DNA of 64,000 nucleotides from Massiliimalia timonensis (lineage in GTDB: Bacteria > Bacillota > Clostridia > Oscillospirales > Ruminococcaceae). Below, in pieces: positions 27,228 through 35,846 of this stretch. A model generated the notes under the pieces. The model was given only the letters and a program-made list of their open reading frames with translations, searched no databases and was not told the DNA's origin. A program made the position numbers and the translations under genes. Within the stretch, counting starts at the first letter, position 1, and each line of letters begins with the position of its first letter. Where the stretch lies: positions 248,001-312,000 of the forward strand of contig NZ_FYDD01000002.1 of the NCBI RefSeq assembly GCF_900186585.1, written 5' to 3'.

Positions 27228-27398
27228 ATGCTAGGCTTATTTATTCTCTGTCTGGTATTCCCGGCGGTGCTCCTGCTGTCTGCGGGCTTGAACCGTGGAT
27301 ATGACTGGATAAAAGAAAAGTTCCGCACAGTGCACCAACACCGTAACGGAACTCAAAGAAATATACAACACCATAAGCATAAATCAAAAGCGGCATAA
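27228..27398 (+). CDS. Small membrane protein, 56 aa
   Basis: ATG 27228 follows GGAGGTG at good spacing, 5 bp after the preceding stop. One N-terminal TM helix (LGLFILCLVFPAVLLLSAGL) is followed by a basic His-rich tail (HQHRNGTQRN, QHHKHKSKAA). The ribosome site and tight spacing support a real gene. Function unknown. Confidence 0.65.
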   Translation: MLGLFILCLVFPAVLLLSAGLNRGYDWIKEKFRTVHQHRNGTQRNIQHHKHKSKAA

Positions 27399-27420
27399 TG
27401 TCAAGGGGAAACGTTGAAAT

Positions 27421-27645
27421 ATGAAAGCCAACAAATTATTTTCCTGTCCTTTCTGTGGAGGACAAGCAGAGTTGAAAAAGGTAAACGTGTATGGTCGTGA
27501 CGGATACCGTGTTACCTGCACTAAATGTCATTGCAGCACAAATTTAATTTCTACTGGGATAAATTTACTCAACAATGAGGAAATCACCGTAATGGCGGCG
27601 AAAAATTACGCTGTTTCATTGTGGCAAACGAGGACAAGCGGCTAA
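27421..27645 (+). CDS. Lar-like zinc-finger protein (restriction alleviation type)
   Basis: Protein of 74 aa beginning FSCPFCGGQAELKKV, with a second pair CTKCHC and a late ALSLW-like NYAVSLWQTR. This is the layout of Lar/zinc-ribbon proteins of phages and prophages, some of which dampen host type I restriction. AAGGGGAAACG is its ribosome site. The zinc ribbon is clear. The anti-restriction role is only inferred. Confidence 0.7.
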   Translation: MKANKLFSCPFCGGQAELKKVNVYGRDGYRVTCTKCHCSTNLISTGINLLNNEEITVMAAKNYAVSLWQTRTSG

Positions 27646-27759
27646 GGCTTGTTCTTTTTTTATGCGCACTTTCATGCTTTTCCGTATCCACACCACCCTA
27701 TAAGCCTTTGCCGGGTAAAATTGTACTTCACTCTCCGGTCTCCCCGGTAGCCTGTTTTT

Positions 27760-28371
27760 TTATTTGATAGGGGGCTTATTTTCTGTAATATTCCATTTCA
27801 ACGTGTCGATCATAGGGAGGATAAACCCGGAAAAAGCCGATTGCTTTGTATGGATTGCTTTGTTTTTGCAATGGCTTTCTAGTTGCTTTATGTTCTTTCC
27901 GTTGACTGCATATTGATCTATCTCCAGATTAAGACGGATTCCATCCTGATAACCGATAAGGATATATGCAAAAACGTCAATATTCGTTTGCAGGTCAAAA
28001 GCCCTGATTTTATCATATAAACTTCCGATTCGGTACGGTCTTGCAGAAGTCAATATATTTCTTTCTAATGTTGGAAAAATCTTTTGAAAATTTCGATAGG
28101 CGGGACTGTTTATCAATACGGAATTGATTTGTTTTTCCATAACCGGGGATTCTCCGATCAGCCCGCTTTTCAAATTGCAGATATAAGCTAACTTTAAGTA
28201 ATAGCGTACAAATTTTTGAACATAATTTAAAAACGTATGGTATTCAGAATTGTTCGCCATATCTTGAAAGGTGAGTTCCCCAACACATAGATGTGTATAA
28301 AACGGGCTTTGTTCTGGATAGACACCCCAATTTTTTTCTAATAGTTCAACTTTTTCAGATATTTTTACCCC
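27760..28371 (-). pseudogene. Element gene split by Tn4451-like insertion, C-terminal part
   Basis: An open frame of 203 codons whose 5' end runs without a start into the left end of the nested element. From the junction it reads GVKISEKVELLEKNWGVYP. Its first 10 codons (MNDFITEWET) lie at 36463-36492, on the other side of the 8-kb insertion. Joining the two at the shared GGGGT restores a 213-aa protein. No family was recognised. It is rich in aromatic residues and helices and has no TM segment. Confidence 0.82.
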
Positions 28372-28392
28372 GGTATCACATAGTTAAAGATA
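28372..28392 (+). repeat. Left terminal inverted repeat of nested element
   Basis: Pairs with the reverse complement of 36440-36460 at 18 of 21 positions. Confidence 0.8.
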
Positions 28393-28402
28393 TTGGTATC
28401 AT

Positions 28403-30025
28403 TCAATCAATTTTGCCGATAAAGCGGTAGAAGATTTCTACCTCCTGTTCCCGGCTTCCGTCCTCACCTTTGACCGCTTCATGGACAACGATTTTTTCAA
28501 TCAGCGTATTCAAAAGTTCGGCGGTCAGTTCTGTTGGATTGACGCACTCTTTCATCAAGGCAATCCATTTTTCTGCGTCTGCGGCGTTCTGGCTTTCAGT
28601 GGCGATAGCGGATTGAAGCTGTTCAATCTTTGTGTCCAGTTCAGCCTGTTCGCTTTGGTACTTCCCGGACAACATAGAGAAGTTGTATTCCGTGATACAC
28701 CCCGCCGCCCAGTCCTCATACATCCGGGCAAACAGGGTATCGACTTCGGCTTTCCGCTTCTCTGCCTTTTTCAGTTCGGCGGCCTGCTTCTTTCTTGCGG
28801 CGGCCTGTCCCTTATCAGTGGCATTTAACAGCCGCTTCAAAAGCCGTTCTTCATCATGCTGTACCAGCCCCGACCAGTATTGCAGACGGGAGAGGACATA
28901 GGCGTAAAGCACATCATAGCGGATATAGTGCATGGAGCATTGGCGTGTGCCCTGTCCGTACTTGCTACAATGATAATGGCCGTAAGGCTTGCTGTTCTGC
29001 CTGTTCTCCCCATAGGACAGCGACCAGCCGCAATCCGCACATTTTACCAATCCGGAAAAAATCTGTGTTGTACCGTCCTTGCATTTTCTGCGGCGGTTTG
29101 CTATCTGCTCCTGTACCTGCCGGAAAACCTGCTCACTGATAATCGGCTCCTGCGTGTTCTCCACCCGCACCCATTCACTTTGGGGCTTGCGTACCCTCCG
29201 TTTGTTCTTAAAGGAAATGTTCGTTTCCCGGTAGTGGATGGTATGGCCGATATAGGTTTCATCTTTCATAATGCTCTTGACCTGGGCTATCGTCCATGCG
29301 TAGCTTTTTTCCTCCGGCGCACCCGCATAGATGTTTGCAAAAGTCCCGTCACGCTGAAAGTTGATAAATCCCGGCGTAGGAACCTTTTCCTCAATCAGTA
29401 TTCTTGTGATACTGGCCGCCCCTCTGCCATGAATAGCAAGGTCAAAAATCTTCTCCACTATCCAGCGGGTTTCCTCGTCGATTATCAGCTTGTTTTTGAT
29501 TTCCGGGTGTTTCCTGTACCCGATAGGAGCATAGGCGCCGATACGCTGTCCTGTGGCAAACTTCGCTTTGAAAGCGGCCTTTACCTTGCGGCTCGTATCT
29601 TTCGCAAACCATTCATTGAACAGGTTTTTGAATGGGACAAAATCGGAAAGCCCTTTTTCTGTGTCCTCATTCTCCGCAACGGCGATGTAGCGCACCCGTT
29701 TTTCCGGGAACAGAAATTCCAGATAGTAGTCCATCATCACATGTTCCCGCCCGAAACGGGAAAGGTCTTTCGTGACAATGCAGTTTACTTTTCCGGCTTC
29801 CACATCGTCCATCATGCGCTGAAAATCCGGGCGTTCAAAGTTCGTCCCCGACCAGCCATCGTCCACATACTCACCGACTACATGAAGCCCCTGTTCCTTT
29901 GCGTACTGTTGCAGGATTGTCCGCTGTGTTTCAATGCTTACGCTGTCACCATAGTTTTCATCGTCCCGGCTCAATCTCATATAAAGCGCCGTGTTGTAAA
30001 TCGTAGTATTGTAAGGTTGTTTCAC
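28403..30025 (-). CDS. tnpX: Large serine recombinase, TnpX-like
   Basis: Site-specific recombinase of 540 aa. The N-terminal resolvase domain has the nucleophile region LYMRLSRDDENYGDSVS and the motifs YVDDGWSGTNFERPDFQRM and VTKDLSRFGREH. It is followed by the recombinase domain (YAPIGYRKHPEIKN), a zinc ribbon (GLVKCADCGWSLSYG...HYHCSKYG) and a C-terminal coiled coil. It starts at GTG 30025 with AAGGAGG upstream. It would excise and insert the nested element through a circular form. It lies at the left end, 10 bp inside the terminal repeat. Confidence 0.95.
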   Translation of the reverse strand: MKQPYNTTIYNTALYMRLSRDDENYGDSVSIETQRTILQQYAKEQGLHVVGEYVDDGWSGTNFERPDFQRMMDDVEAGKVNCIVTKDLSRFGREHVMMDYYLEFLFPEKRVRYIAVAENEDTEKGLSDFVPFKNLFNEWFAKDTSRKVKAAFKAKFATGQRIGAYAPIGYRKHPEIKNKLIIDEETRWIVEKIFDLAIHGRGAASITRILIEEKVPTPGFINFQRDGTFANIYAGAPEEKSYAWTIAQVKSIMKDETYIGHTIHYRETNISFKNKRRVRKPQSEWVRVENTQEPIISEQVFRQVQEQIANRRRKCKDGTTQIFSGLVKCADCGWSLSYGENRQNSKPYGHYHCSKYGQGTRQCSMHYIRYDVLYAYVLSRLQYWSGLVQHDEERLLKRLLNATDKGQAAARKKQAAELKKAEKRKAEVDTLFARMYEDWAAGCITEYNFSMLSGKYQSEQAELDTKIEQLQSAIATESQNAADAEKWIALMKECVNPTELTAELLNTLIEKIVVHEAVKGEDGSREQEVEIFYRFIGKID

Positions 30026-30125
30026 CGTTAAAAATCCTCCTTCTAAAGAAACAACCCACGCTTACAATACTTTTGCTCTATGGCAATTATATCATAAGCG
30101 TGGGCGTGCTATCAATGATGGGCTA

Positions 30126-30320
30126 TCAGGTTGAAGCGGCTTTTTCTGCGGTGTGCCGCACCACATCTACAATCAGATCACCGAGGGGCTTCCCGCCTGC
30201 GGCGAAGTGTTCGGAGATTTTTATACGGTTGTTCCCACATACAAAATACTGCGTGCCGTTCTCTGCTTGTATGACCTGCCCTGTCCGGGGTGTAAAAGTA
30301 TCGCTTTCGCTTTTTGCCAT
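30126..30320 (-). CDS. tnpW: TnpW-like transposon protein
   Basis: Protein of 64 aa (TGQVIQAENGTQYFVCGNNR, ISEHFAAGGKPL) that matches my memory of the small transposon-encoded TnpW family next to TnpX genes. The start at 30320 follows TGGAGGACACTGG. The function is unknown even in Tn4451. It lies between the relaxase and recombinase genes in the same direction. Confidence 0.75.
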   Translation of the reverse strand: MAKSESDTFTPRTGQVIQAENGTQYFVCGNNRIKISEHFAAGGKPLGDLIVDVVRHTAEKAAST

Positions 30321-30392
30321 CCAGTGTCCTCCATATTCAGTTTTCAAGGTACAATGCCGCACAAGGGCGGCGAAATTTTCTGCTTATATCTA

Positions 30393-31337
30393 TCACCTTT
30401 CCTTTACCGTGTGCCGCTGCTGCCGTTTCAGTTCCGCCAGTATATCCGGCGGGATACGGTTAACCAGCCGCTGTAAATTGTCCAGTTCGCTTTCCAGCTT
30501 TGCCCGTTCCATCGTATCTTTCATCTTGCCTTTTTCGCTGGCTTTGGCTCTGGCTTCCAGTTTTTCATTTTCTGCCAAAAGGTCGTTTATCGTGACCTTG
30601 TATTTTTTGAGCTGCCCGGAGAAGTTCTCCATCTGCGGAAACCACTTTTTCAGCAGGGAGAGGGCTTCCTCTTTTTTCTTTCCGGCGTTCAGCGGGTTAA
30701 TGCCGTCCAGCGTGGCTTCAATGGCTCTGGCCTGCCGGGAGAGGGAAACTGCCTGTTTGAAAAGCCGGGTGGGGATATGCTTCCGGCCTGTCTTGCTGGC
30801 GCTTTCCCCACGCTCCAAGTCGGGATATTTCTCCACCATGTAGGCGTGAAAATCGTCCTGCCACTTCGTCAGGTTTGCCCGGTTGCCGATAATCTCCTTT
30901 GCACACAGGCGGTTGTCCTTTGTCAGCGGAACAAAGGTCAAATGCAGGTGGGGCGTTTTCTCGTCCATGTGTACCACCGCCGACACGATATTTTCCCGTC
31001 CTACCCGGCCAATGAGGAAGTCCGCCGCCCGCTGGAAAAACGCCTGTATCTCCTTTGGGGATTTCTCCTTAAAAAACTCCGGGCTGGCGGTTATCAGCGT
31101 ATCGACAAACCGTGTGCTGTCCTTGCGGGTTCGGCACCCGGCCTGCTCAATCCGGCTCTGAATGAAGTGGTAATAGCGTCCCTCCGGCTTGACGATATGG
31201 AAGTTGTATTTGCTCCGGCTTGTGTCAATGTCGGGATTGCTGGCATACTGTTCTTTCTGTCTTTCGTGATGGGCTTCCAGCGGCCTTGCCGGGTTGCCCT
31301 TGTGCTTCTCAAACCGTAAAATTGCGTGTTGTGCCAT
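30393..31337 (-). CDS. MobV-family relaxase (plasmid recombination/mobilisation)
   Basis: Protein of 314 aa. The signature VVHMDEKTPHLHLTFVPL is the metal-binding HxDExTPHxH motif of MobV relaxases (pMV158 Mob). The N-terminal RFEKHKGNP and SRSKYNFHIVKPEG region is usual, and a C-terminal coiled coil is present. It would nick an oriT so that the element can be mobilised by a helper conjugation system, since no type IV secretion gene is present. A long inverted repeat at 31351-31421, just upstream, is a candidate oriT. Confidence 0.9.
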   Translation of the reverse strand: MAQHAILRFEKHKGNPARPLEAHHERQKEQYASNPDIDTSRSKYNFHIVKPEGRYYHFIQSRIEQAGCRTRKDSTRFVDTLITASPEFFKEKSPKEIQAFFQRAADFLIGRVGRENIVSAVVHMDEKTPHLHLTFVPLTKDNRLCAKEIIGNRANLTKWQDDFHAYMVEKYPDLERGESASKTGRKHIPTRLFKQAVSLSRQARAIEATLDGINPLNAGKKKEEALSLLKKWFPQMENFSGQLKKYKVTINDLLAENEKLEARAKASEKGKMKDTMERAKLESELDNLQRLVNRIPPDILAELKRQQRHTVKER

Positions 31338-31350
31338 TCTGCTCCTTTCC

Positions 31351-31421
31351 CCATTCCTTTCCTATCCGGGGTTTTCCACAGGGAAATCCCGCAGAAAATA
31401 GCTCGGATAGGATTGGAATGG
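31351..31421. other. Candidate oriT: long inverted repeat upstream of relaxase
   Basis: CCATTCCTTTCCTATCCG (31351-31368) pairs with CGGATAGGATTGGAATGG (31404-31421), apart from a 2-nt mismatch. The 35-nt loop contains a second smaller hairpin (GGGGTTTTCC / GGGAAATCCC). Its position directly before the mob gene suggests an origin of transfer. No nick site was identified. Confidence 0.5.
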
Positions 31422-31518
31422 ATAGAATATAAATCAATCTTTTTATCTTTGTATTTCTATATACCGTCCGGTTTTCGTACGTCTCAGGAGTGATTTCCGT
31501 ACTTAATGGGTACGGTTT

Positions 31519-31914
31519 TCAGTCCTCCGGTGTACCAGAACGGGATTTCTTAAAGTCGGTGTTTGGAACCGCTTCATAGGATTTTGGAAAAATGCGGTTG
31601 GGTTTTCCACAGCCCTGCTTCTGGATCTCCACCAGTCCGGCGTATTGCAGTTCCCGCAGGGTATTCACCGCTTTCTGCCGCCCACAATGGAGCAGGTCAA
31701 CCACCTCGCAGATGGGATAGTACAGATAAATCCGTCCGCAGTCATCCGCCCACCCATTCTTGCGGGATAACTCTGTCCGGCGCAGGATAAAGGCGTACAG
31801 AACCTTTGCCTCGTTAGACAGGGCCTTGAATGTGGGGGCTTCAAAGAGAAAATTCGGGAGCCGGGTGAAGCTGAACGCCTTTTCCGGCTGATGAATGTAA
31901 ATGGTGTTTGTCAT
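31519..31914 (-). CDS. RepA_N-type replication initiator-like protein (short)
   Basis: Protein of 131 aa matching the N-terminal winged-helix domain of RepA_N initiators: FLFEAPTFKALSNEAKVLYA, LLHCGRQKAVNTLRELQYAG, GLVEIQKQGCGKPNRIF. Full plasmid RepA_N proteins are much longer. This short form is common in mobile elements of gut Firmicutes and may act as a regulator or assist replication of the excised circle. It is encoded between the Cys-rich VLP gene and the relaxase. Confidence 0.82.
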   Translation of the reverse strand: MTNTIYIHQPEKAFSFTRLPNFLFEAPTFKALSNEAKVLYAFILRRTELSRKNGWADDCGRIYLYYPICEVVDLLHCGRQKAVNTLRELQYAGLVEIQKQGCGKPNRIFPKSYEAVPNTDFKKSRSGTPED

Positions 31915-32025
31915 ATCGTGTTTTGTGGACGGTTAGAAGCCCGTTTTCCGGGGCGGGCGATACTTTATACCACCTGCCCCGGTTTGGGGCTTGCGGAGCC
32001 TGATAAATCAAGGCTTTCTTCGCTC

Positions 32026-32439
32026 CTAACTGTCCACAGCAGACCTCCTTTTCCGTTCACTTTCTGTTTTCTGCCGCCTGTGAACTCTGGCGGCACAGCC
32101 GGGGCAGTATTTAGCCCGGTTGGATTTAGGGACGAACACGCTGCCGCAGACCGCACAGCGTTTCAAGTCCTTATCCCGGAAAATCTCCGCTTCCAGCGTC
32201 CCGTACAGCGGCAAAACCGCCCATCGGAACCACTTGCAGCAGACCGAGAAAGAAACCGTCTGCGGGCAGGTGCAGGTGTCCCCATCGTCAAGAACAACGC
32301 AGTTGCCGTCCTCAAAGCAACAGCACTCCCGGCGTATCAGGCTGGCCGCCTGTTTCCTCTGCGCCGGTGTCATGCGGTAAAGGGAACCGTTCGGCCTGCG
32401 TTCCAGTGGCGGCAAGTCTTTATAGGGGTTATCTCTCAT
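32026..32439 (-). CDS. Cysteine-rich VLP-type protein
   Basis: Protein of 137 aa with many cysteines (RRECCCFEDGNCVVLDDGDT, CTCPQTVSFSVCCKWFRWAV, CAVCGSVFVPKSNRAKYCPG), matching the family called cysteine-rich VLP, named for its VLP motif (AVLPLYGTLEAEI). ATG 32439 is used because GGAGGGAACGC precedes it. It probably binds zinc. The function is unknown. It is a frequent neighbour of RepA_N and Mob genes in such elements. Confidence 0.8.
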   Translation of the reverse strand: MRDNPYKDLPPLERRPNGSLYRMTPAQRKQAASLIRRECCCFEDGNCVVLDDGDTCTCPQTVSFSVCCKWFRWAVLPLYGTLEAEIFRDKDLKRCAVCGSVFVPKSNRAKYCPGCAARVHRRQKTESERKRRSAVDS

Positions 32440-32887
32440 GCGTTCCCTCCATTTTGCTTTCCGTTGCCGTTCCTCCGAAAAGGTTTCCTGCCCCATTCCT
32501 GCGGCGTGTTCCCAACATGGGGCCCCACAAAGTCGTCAGACTTTGTGGGGAGAGGAGCCGCAGCGGAGCGAGTGAGCTTTCGCCATCTGGCGGAAGCGAA
32601 TGATACGCAGCTTGCGGCGACGAGGCACGCTCCCCGCAGCTTCGGGACAACTTGTCCCGAAGTGACCTCTGGACAAAGTGTCCAGAAGCTGGCTCCTTGC
32701 AGTGCTTCCCCAGCCGGGGTATTCCTTTTCGGACGGTCATTCTGTTTTCAAGGTGCCGTTCATCGATGAACTACCCTAAGTCTACACCTAAATGACCGCC
32801 CGTCCCGTATATCCGAAAGGTAGGAAATTGGCCTAAAAAACAGGCTATTTCCACGCTTTCGGAATTGTGGTATAATAAAAATGATAT
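32440..32887. other. Divergent noncoding tract with three strong hairpins
   Basis: CCCCACAAAGT/ACTTTGTGGGG (32523-32550), CTTCGGGACAA-C-TTGTCCCGAAG (32640-32662) and TCTGGACA-aag-TGTCCAGA (32668-32686). A GGACA...TGTCC theme recurs in the last two and again near 36064. No gene is seen. It may hold replication or regulatory sites for the nested element. Confidence 0.5.
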
Positions 32888-33709
32888 TTGCAGACAAGGG
32901 GGGAGCGCATGGAACTATCCATACAAGAACGATTGAAAGACCTGCGTGTGGAACGCGGTCTGACGCTGGAACAGCTTGCGGAGAAAACCCACCTCTCCAA
33001 GTCCGCTTTAGGGAGTTATGAGGGGGATAATCTCAAGGACATCAGCCATTACGCCCTTATTGAGTTGGCAAAGTTTTACGAAGTGACTGTTGATTATCTG
33101 CTGGGCCGTTCTCAAACAAGAAATCACCCAAACGCCGATCTTGCAGACCTGCATTTGAGTGATGATATGATTGAACTATTGAAAAGCGGGCTGGTGGATA
33201 ATTCTCTTTTGTGTGAACTGGCGACCCACCCGGATTTTCCCCGGCTCATGGCCGACCTTGAAATCTATGTGAACGGCGTAGCGGGAAAGCAGGTGCAGAG
33301 CGCAAACGCCATTGTGGACGCTGTGAGTGCAACGATTATGAAACAGCACAATCCCGGCTTGACTGACCCGCAGTTAAGGCAGCTTATCGCCGCCCATATT
33401 GACGACGACAGCTTTTGCCGCTATGTGATACAGCAGGATATAAACAAGATAGCCCTCGACCTGCGGGAAGCCCATAAGGACGATTTTTTCAGTGTCCCGG
33501 AGGACAACCCACTGGAAGATTTCTTGCAGACCGCAGAGGAAACCACCAGCCCGGACAGCGACCCGGAGCAGGCGGCGATGGCGTTTATTTGCAAGCGGCT
33601 CAAGCTGAACTATGGGAAGCTGTCAGAGGAAGAAAGAAAGTGGCTAAAAAGAATTGCACAGAAGTCGGACCTGCTGAAAAATCCAAAGCCACAACGGGGG
33701 CGAAAGTAA
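32888..33709 (+). CDS. XRE-family regulator of the nested element
   Basis: Protein of 273 aa. The N-terminal helix-turn-helix LTLEQLAEKTHLSKSALGSY and DVTVDYLLG-type linker (YEVTVDYLLGRSQTR) are clear. The long C-terminal part (residues 85-270) is helical with acidic patches and has no recognised domain. GTG or ATG starts near 32888-32909 are possible; the ATG at 32909 follows GGGGGAGCGC. It is divergent from the VLP/RepA/mob genes and is the probable master regulator of the element. Confidence 0.85.
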   Translation: MQTRGERMELSIQERLKDLRVERGLTLEQLAEKTHLSKSALGSYEGDNLKDISHYALIELAKFYEVTVDYLLGRSQTRNHPNADLADLHLSDDMIELLKSGLVDNSLLCELATHPDFPRLMADLEIYVNGVAGKQVQSANAIVDAVSATIMKQHNPGLTDPQLRQLIAAHIDDDSFCRYVIQQDINKIALDLREAHKDDFFSVPEDNPLEDFLQTAEETTSPDSDPEQAAMAFICKRLKLNYGKLSEEERKWLKRIAQKSDLLKNPKPQRGRK

Positions 33710-33739
33710 GAGAGTTTATTCGAGATTTATGGAGAAATT

Positions 33740-34123
33740 ATGAAAAATTTATATCAAATTGCGTTACAGACTGTATCCCCTATAAAATTAAAGAAAAATG
33801 GGGAAGCAGGGCATGTAGGTTGTGCATTGGAAACAGTTGGTGGAGTAGTATTTACAGGCATTTGTATTGATGTGCCTTGTTCTATCGGTATATGTGCGGA
33901 ACAAGCGGCTATTGCCGAAATGCTTAAAAATAGGGAAACAAAAATTAAGAGGATTGTAGCTGTATACGAAGATGGAAGCATTTTGCCTCCCTGTGGAAGA
34001 TGCAGAGAATTGATGTCACAATTAGACCTTTATAATGAAAACACAATGGTTGTCGTCGATTTTGAAAAGGAAGTAAGGCTAAAAGAACTATTGCCGGAAA
34101 GATGGGACAAAAAATGGGATTGA
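33740..34123 (+). CDS. Cytidine deaminase-fold enzyme, blasticidin-S-deaminase-like
   Basis: Protein of 127 aa. The zinc site is CAEQAAIAEML plus PPCGRCRELM. The C-terminal ELLPERWDKKW and the motif SILPPCGRCRE resemble blasticidin S deaminase more than housekeeping Cdd. It would deaminate a cytosine nucleoside, possibly a nucleoside antibiotic. GGAGAAATT precedes it. It overlaps the MBL gene by 22 bp and is followed by ANT(6), so a resistance cargo is likely. The substrate is inferred. Confidence 0.75.
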   Translation: MKNLYQIALQTVSPIKLKKNGEAGHVGCALETVGGVVFTGICIDVPCSIGICAEQAAIAEMLKNRETKIKRIVAVYEDGSILPPCGRCRELMSQLDLYNENTMVVVDFEKEVRLKELLPERWDKKWD

Positions 34124-34803
34124 AAAATCTGACCAAAAATATTTACTTTTTGCCGCATGAGCCTGAAGTTGACAGGCCAATGCTGGCCTATGTAAAAGGG
34201 GATAAATTTTCCTTAGCCGTTGACGCAGGATATTCAAAAAAACATGTGCAAGATTTTTATAGAGCATTAAGAAGTTGCGATTTGAAAGAACCCGATTTTA
34301 CGGTCATTACGCATTGGCATTATGACCATACATTTGGCTTACATGATATAAGTGGAGTTAGCATCGCACACCAGAAAACGAACTTGTTTTTAAGAGAACA
34401 GCAGGATCGAGCAAATGATAAAAAATATATTGACATCCTAAAAAAAGATGATACTCATTTTGCTAAAGAATATGCTGGGGAAAATGAATTGAATATCGTA
34501 ATAGCTGATATTGAATATGTAGAAAAAATGACATTAAACTTAGGGAATATAACCGCTCATATTTTCCATACTGTTTCACCACACTCCGAAGATACAACTT
34601 GTATTTATATCCCGGAGGAGAAAGTTTTATTTTTAGGTGACTCTACAAGTGAAGATTTTTTTAATGGCGGCTATATGGACAAGAGAAAATTACAGCATTT
34701 GATCGAGAGAATATATTCCATAGATTGCGATTATTGCGTGTTAAGTCATTGTGAGCCATTAAAGAAGAATGAGTTACTTGCATATTTAAACACGTTAAAA
34801 TAA
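34102..34803 (+). CDS. MBL-fold metallohydrolase
   Basis: Protein of 233 aa of the metallo-beta-lactamase superfamily. The metal ligands are THWHYDHTFG (HxHxDH), HTVSPHSEDT, FLGDSTSEDF and a late SHCEP. The start overlaps the deaminase gene, so the two are translationally coupled. No lactamase signature is visible beyond the fold. The role in the resistance cargo is unknown. ATG 34114 is an alternative start. Confidence 0.85.
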   Translation: MGQKMGLKNLTKNIYFLPHEPEVDRPMLAYVKGDKFSLAVDAGYSKKHVQDFYRALRSCDLKEPDFTVITHWHYDHTFGLHDISGVSIAHQKTNLFLREQQDRANDKKYIDILKKDDTHFAKEYAGENELNIVIADIEYVEKMTLNLGNITAHIFHTVSPHSEDTTCIYIPEEKVLFLGDSTSEDFFNGGYMDKRKLQHLIERIYSIDCDYCVLSHCEPLKKNELLAYLNTLK

Positions 34804-34865
34804 TCAAAATTTCTTATTTATCGAGAATGGCAAAGCCAGCCGAGCCAGTCAACGGTCAAGATGAA

Positions 34866-34883
34866 CGGCGCATAAATGCGCCG
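34866..34883. repeat. Hairpin between MBL and ANT(6) genes
   Basis: CGGCGCAT-aa-ATGCGCCG, a perfect 8-bp stem. Confidence 0.6.
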
Positions 34884-34979
34884 CCGCTGACAGCCCCGCC
34901 CGTCTTTGCTAAAGGGTAATCAAGGCGGGAAAGCCCTAAAATGGTTTCACACCTATTTCAATAATTGGAGGAGATAAAA

Positions 34980-35846
34980 ATGAGATCAGAAAAGGAAGTT
35001 TATGATATTGTTTTGAATTTTGCAAAAACAGACAAACGCATTCGCATGGTTACTTTGGAAGGATCTAGAACAAATACAAATATTCCGCCTGATGATTTTC
35101 AGGATTTTGATATTACTTTTTTTGTTACGGATATGGACAGCTTCACAAGTGATGATAAATGGCTAGATATATTTGGTGAAAGGTTGATTCTGCAAAAGCC
35201 GGAAGATATGGAATTATTTCCAGCTGTAGAAAAGGGATTTTCATATTTAATGCTGTTTACTGATGATGTTAAGATAGATTTAACTTTGCTGCCGCTGGAA
35301 CTGATAGACGAGTATTTTACATGGGATAAACTGGTAAAGTTACTGTTGGATAAAGACAACCGTATCGTAAAGCCGCCAATACCAACGGATATAGACTACC
35401 ACTTGCAGAAGCCTACTCAAAGAATGTTTGACGATTGCTGTAATGAATTTTGGAATACTACAACATATGTAGTAAAGGGCTTATGCCGCAAAGAAATTCT
35501 TTTTGCTATTGACCATATGAATGATATAGTACGAAAAGAATTGCTTCGCATGATTTCCTGGCTGATTGGTATCAAACAGGGATTTCATTTCAGTTTGGGA
35601 AAAAACTATAAATTTATGAAGCAATATGCCCCAGAGGAATTGTGGGAACGACTTATATCCACTTATAATATGGATTCCTATCCCCATATGTGGGAATCCT
35701 TTGAACAATGTATGGCATTGTTCCGGGAGGTTTCGTCAGAAGTGGCATGCCAGTTGGATTACCAGTATCCACTATATGATGAAAAAATCAGTAATTATGT
35801 GATTCGGCAAAAGAAAAAATATGGCATTGAAGATGATAACAAATAA
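34980..35846 (+). CDS. Aminoglycoside 6-nucleotidyltransferase, ANT(6) family
   Basis: Enzyme of 288 aa that adenylylates streptomycin at position 6. It closely follows ANT(6)-Ia in my memory: MRSEKEVYDIVL, VTLEGSRTN (nucleotide-binding GSR), DDFQDFDITFFV (catalytic Asp pair), PEDMELFP, EKGFSYLMLF, DDCCNEFWN and ICRKEILFAIDH-like GLCRKEILFAIDHM. Divergence is spread along the length, so it is a distinct allele rather than ant(6)-Ia itself. Its start at 34980 follows GGAGGAG. It is the clearest resistance gene in the window. Confidence 0.93.
   Translation: MRSEKEVYDIVLNFAKTDKRIRMVTLEGSRTNTNIPPDDFQDFDITFFVTDMDSFTSDDKWLDIFGERLILQKPEDMELFPAVEKGFSYLMLFTDDVKIDLTLLPLELIDEYFTWDKLVKLLLDKDNRIVKPPIPTDIDYHLQKPTQRMFDDCCNEFWNTTTYVVKGLCRKEILFAIDHMNDIVRKELLRMISWLIGIKQGFHFSLGKNYKFMKQYAPEELWERLISTYNMDSYPHMWESFEQCMALFREVSSEVACQLDYQYPLYDEKISNYVIRQKKKYGIEDDNK

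Noticed and set aside
28856-30031. Long plus-strand frame of 391 codons opposite the serine recombinase gene
   Set aside because: It mirrors tnpX on the other strand, has no motif or good ribosome site, and the opposite frame is a clear full-length recombinase.
31891-32769. Plus-strand frame of 292 codons over the RepA/VLP region
   Set aside because: It overlaps the VLP gene, crosses the noncoding hairpins and reads as low-complexity shadow sequence.
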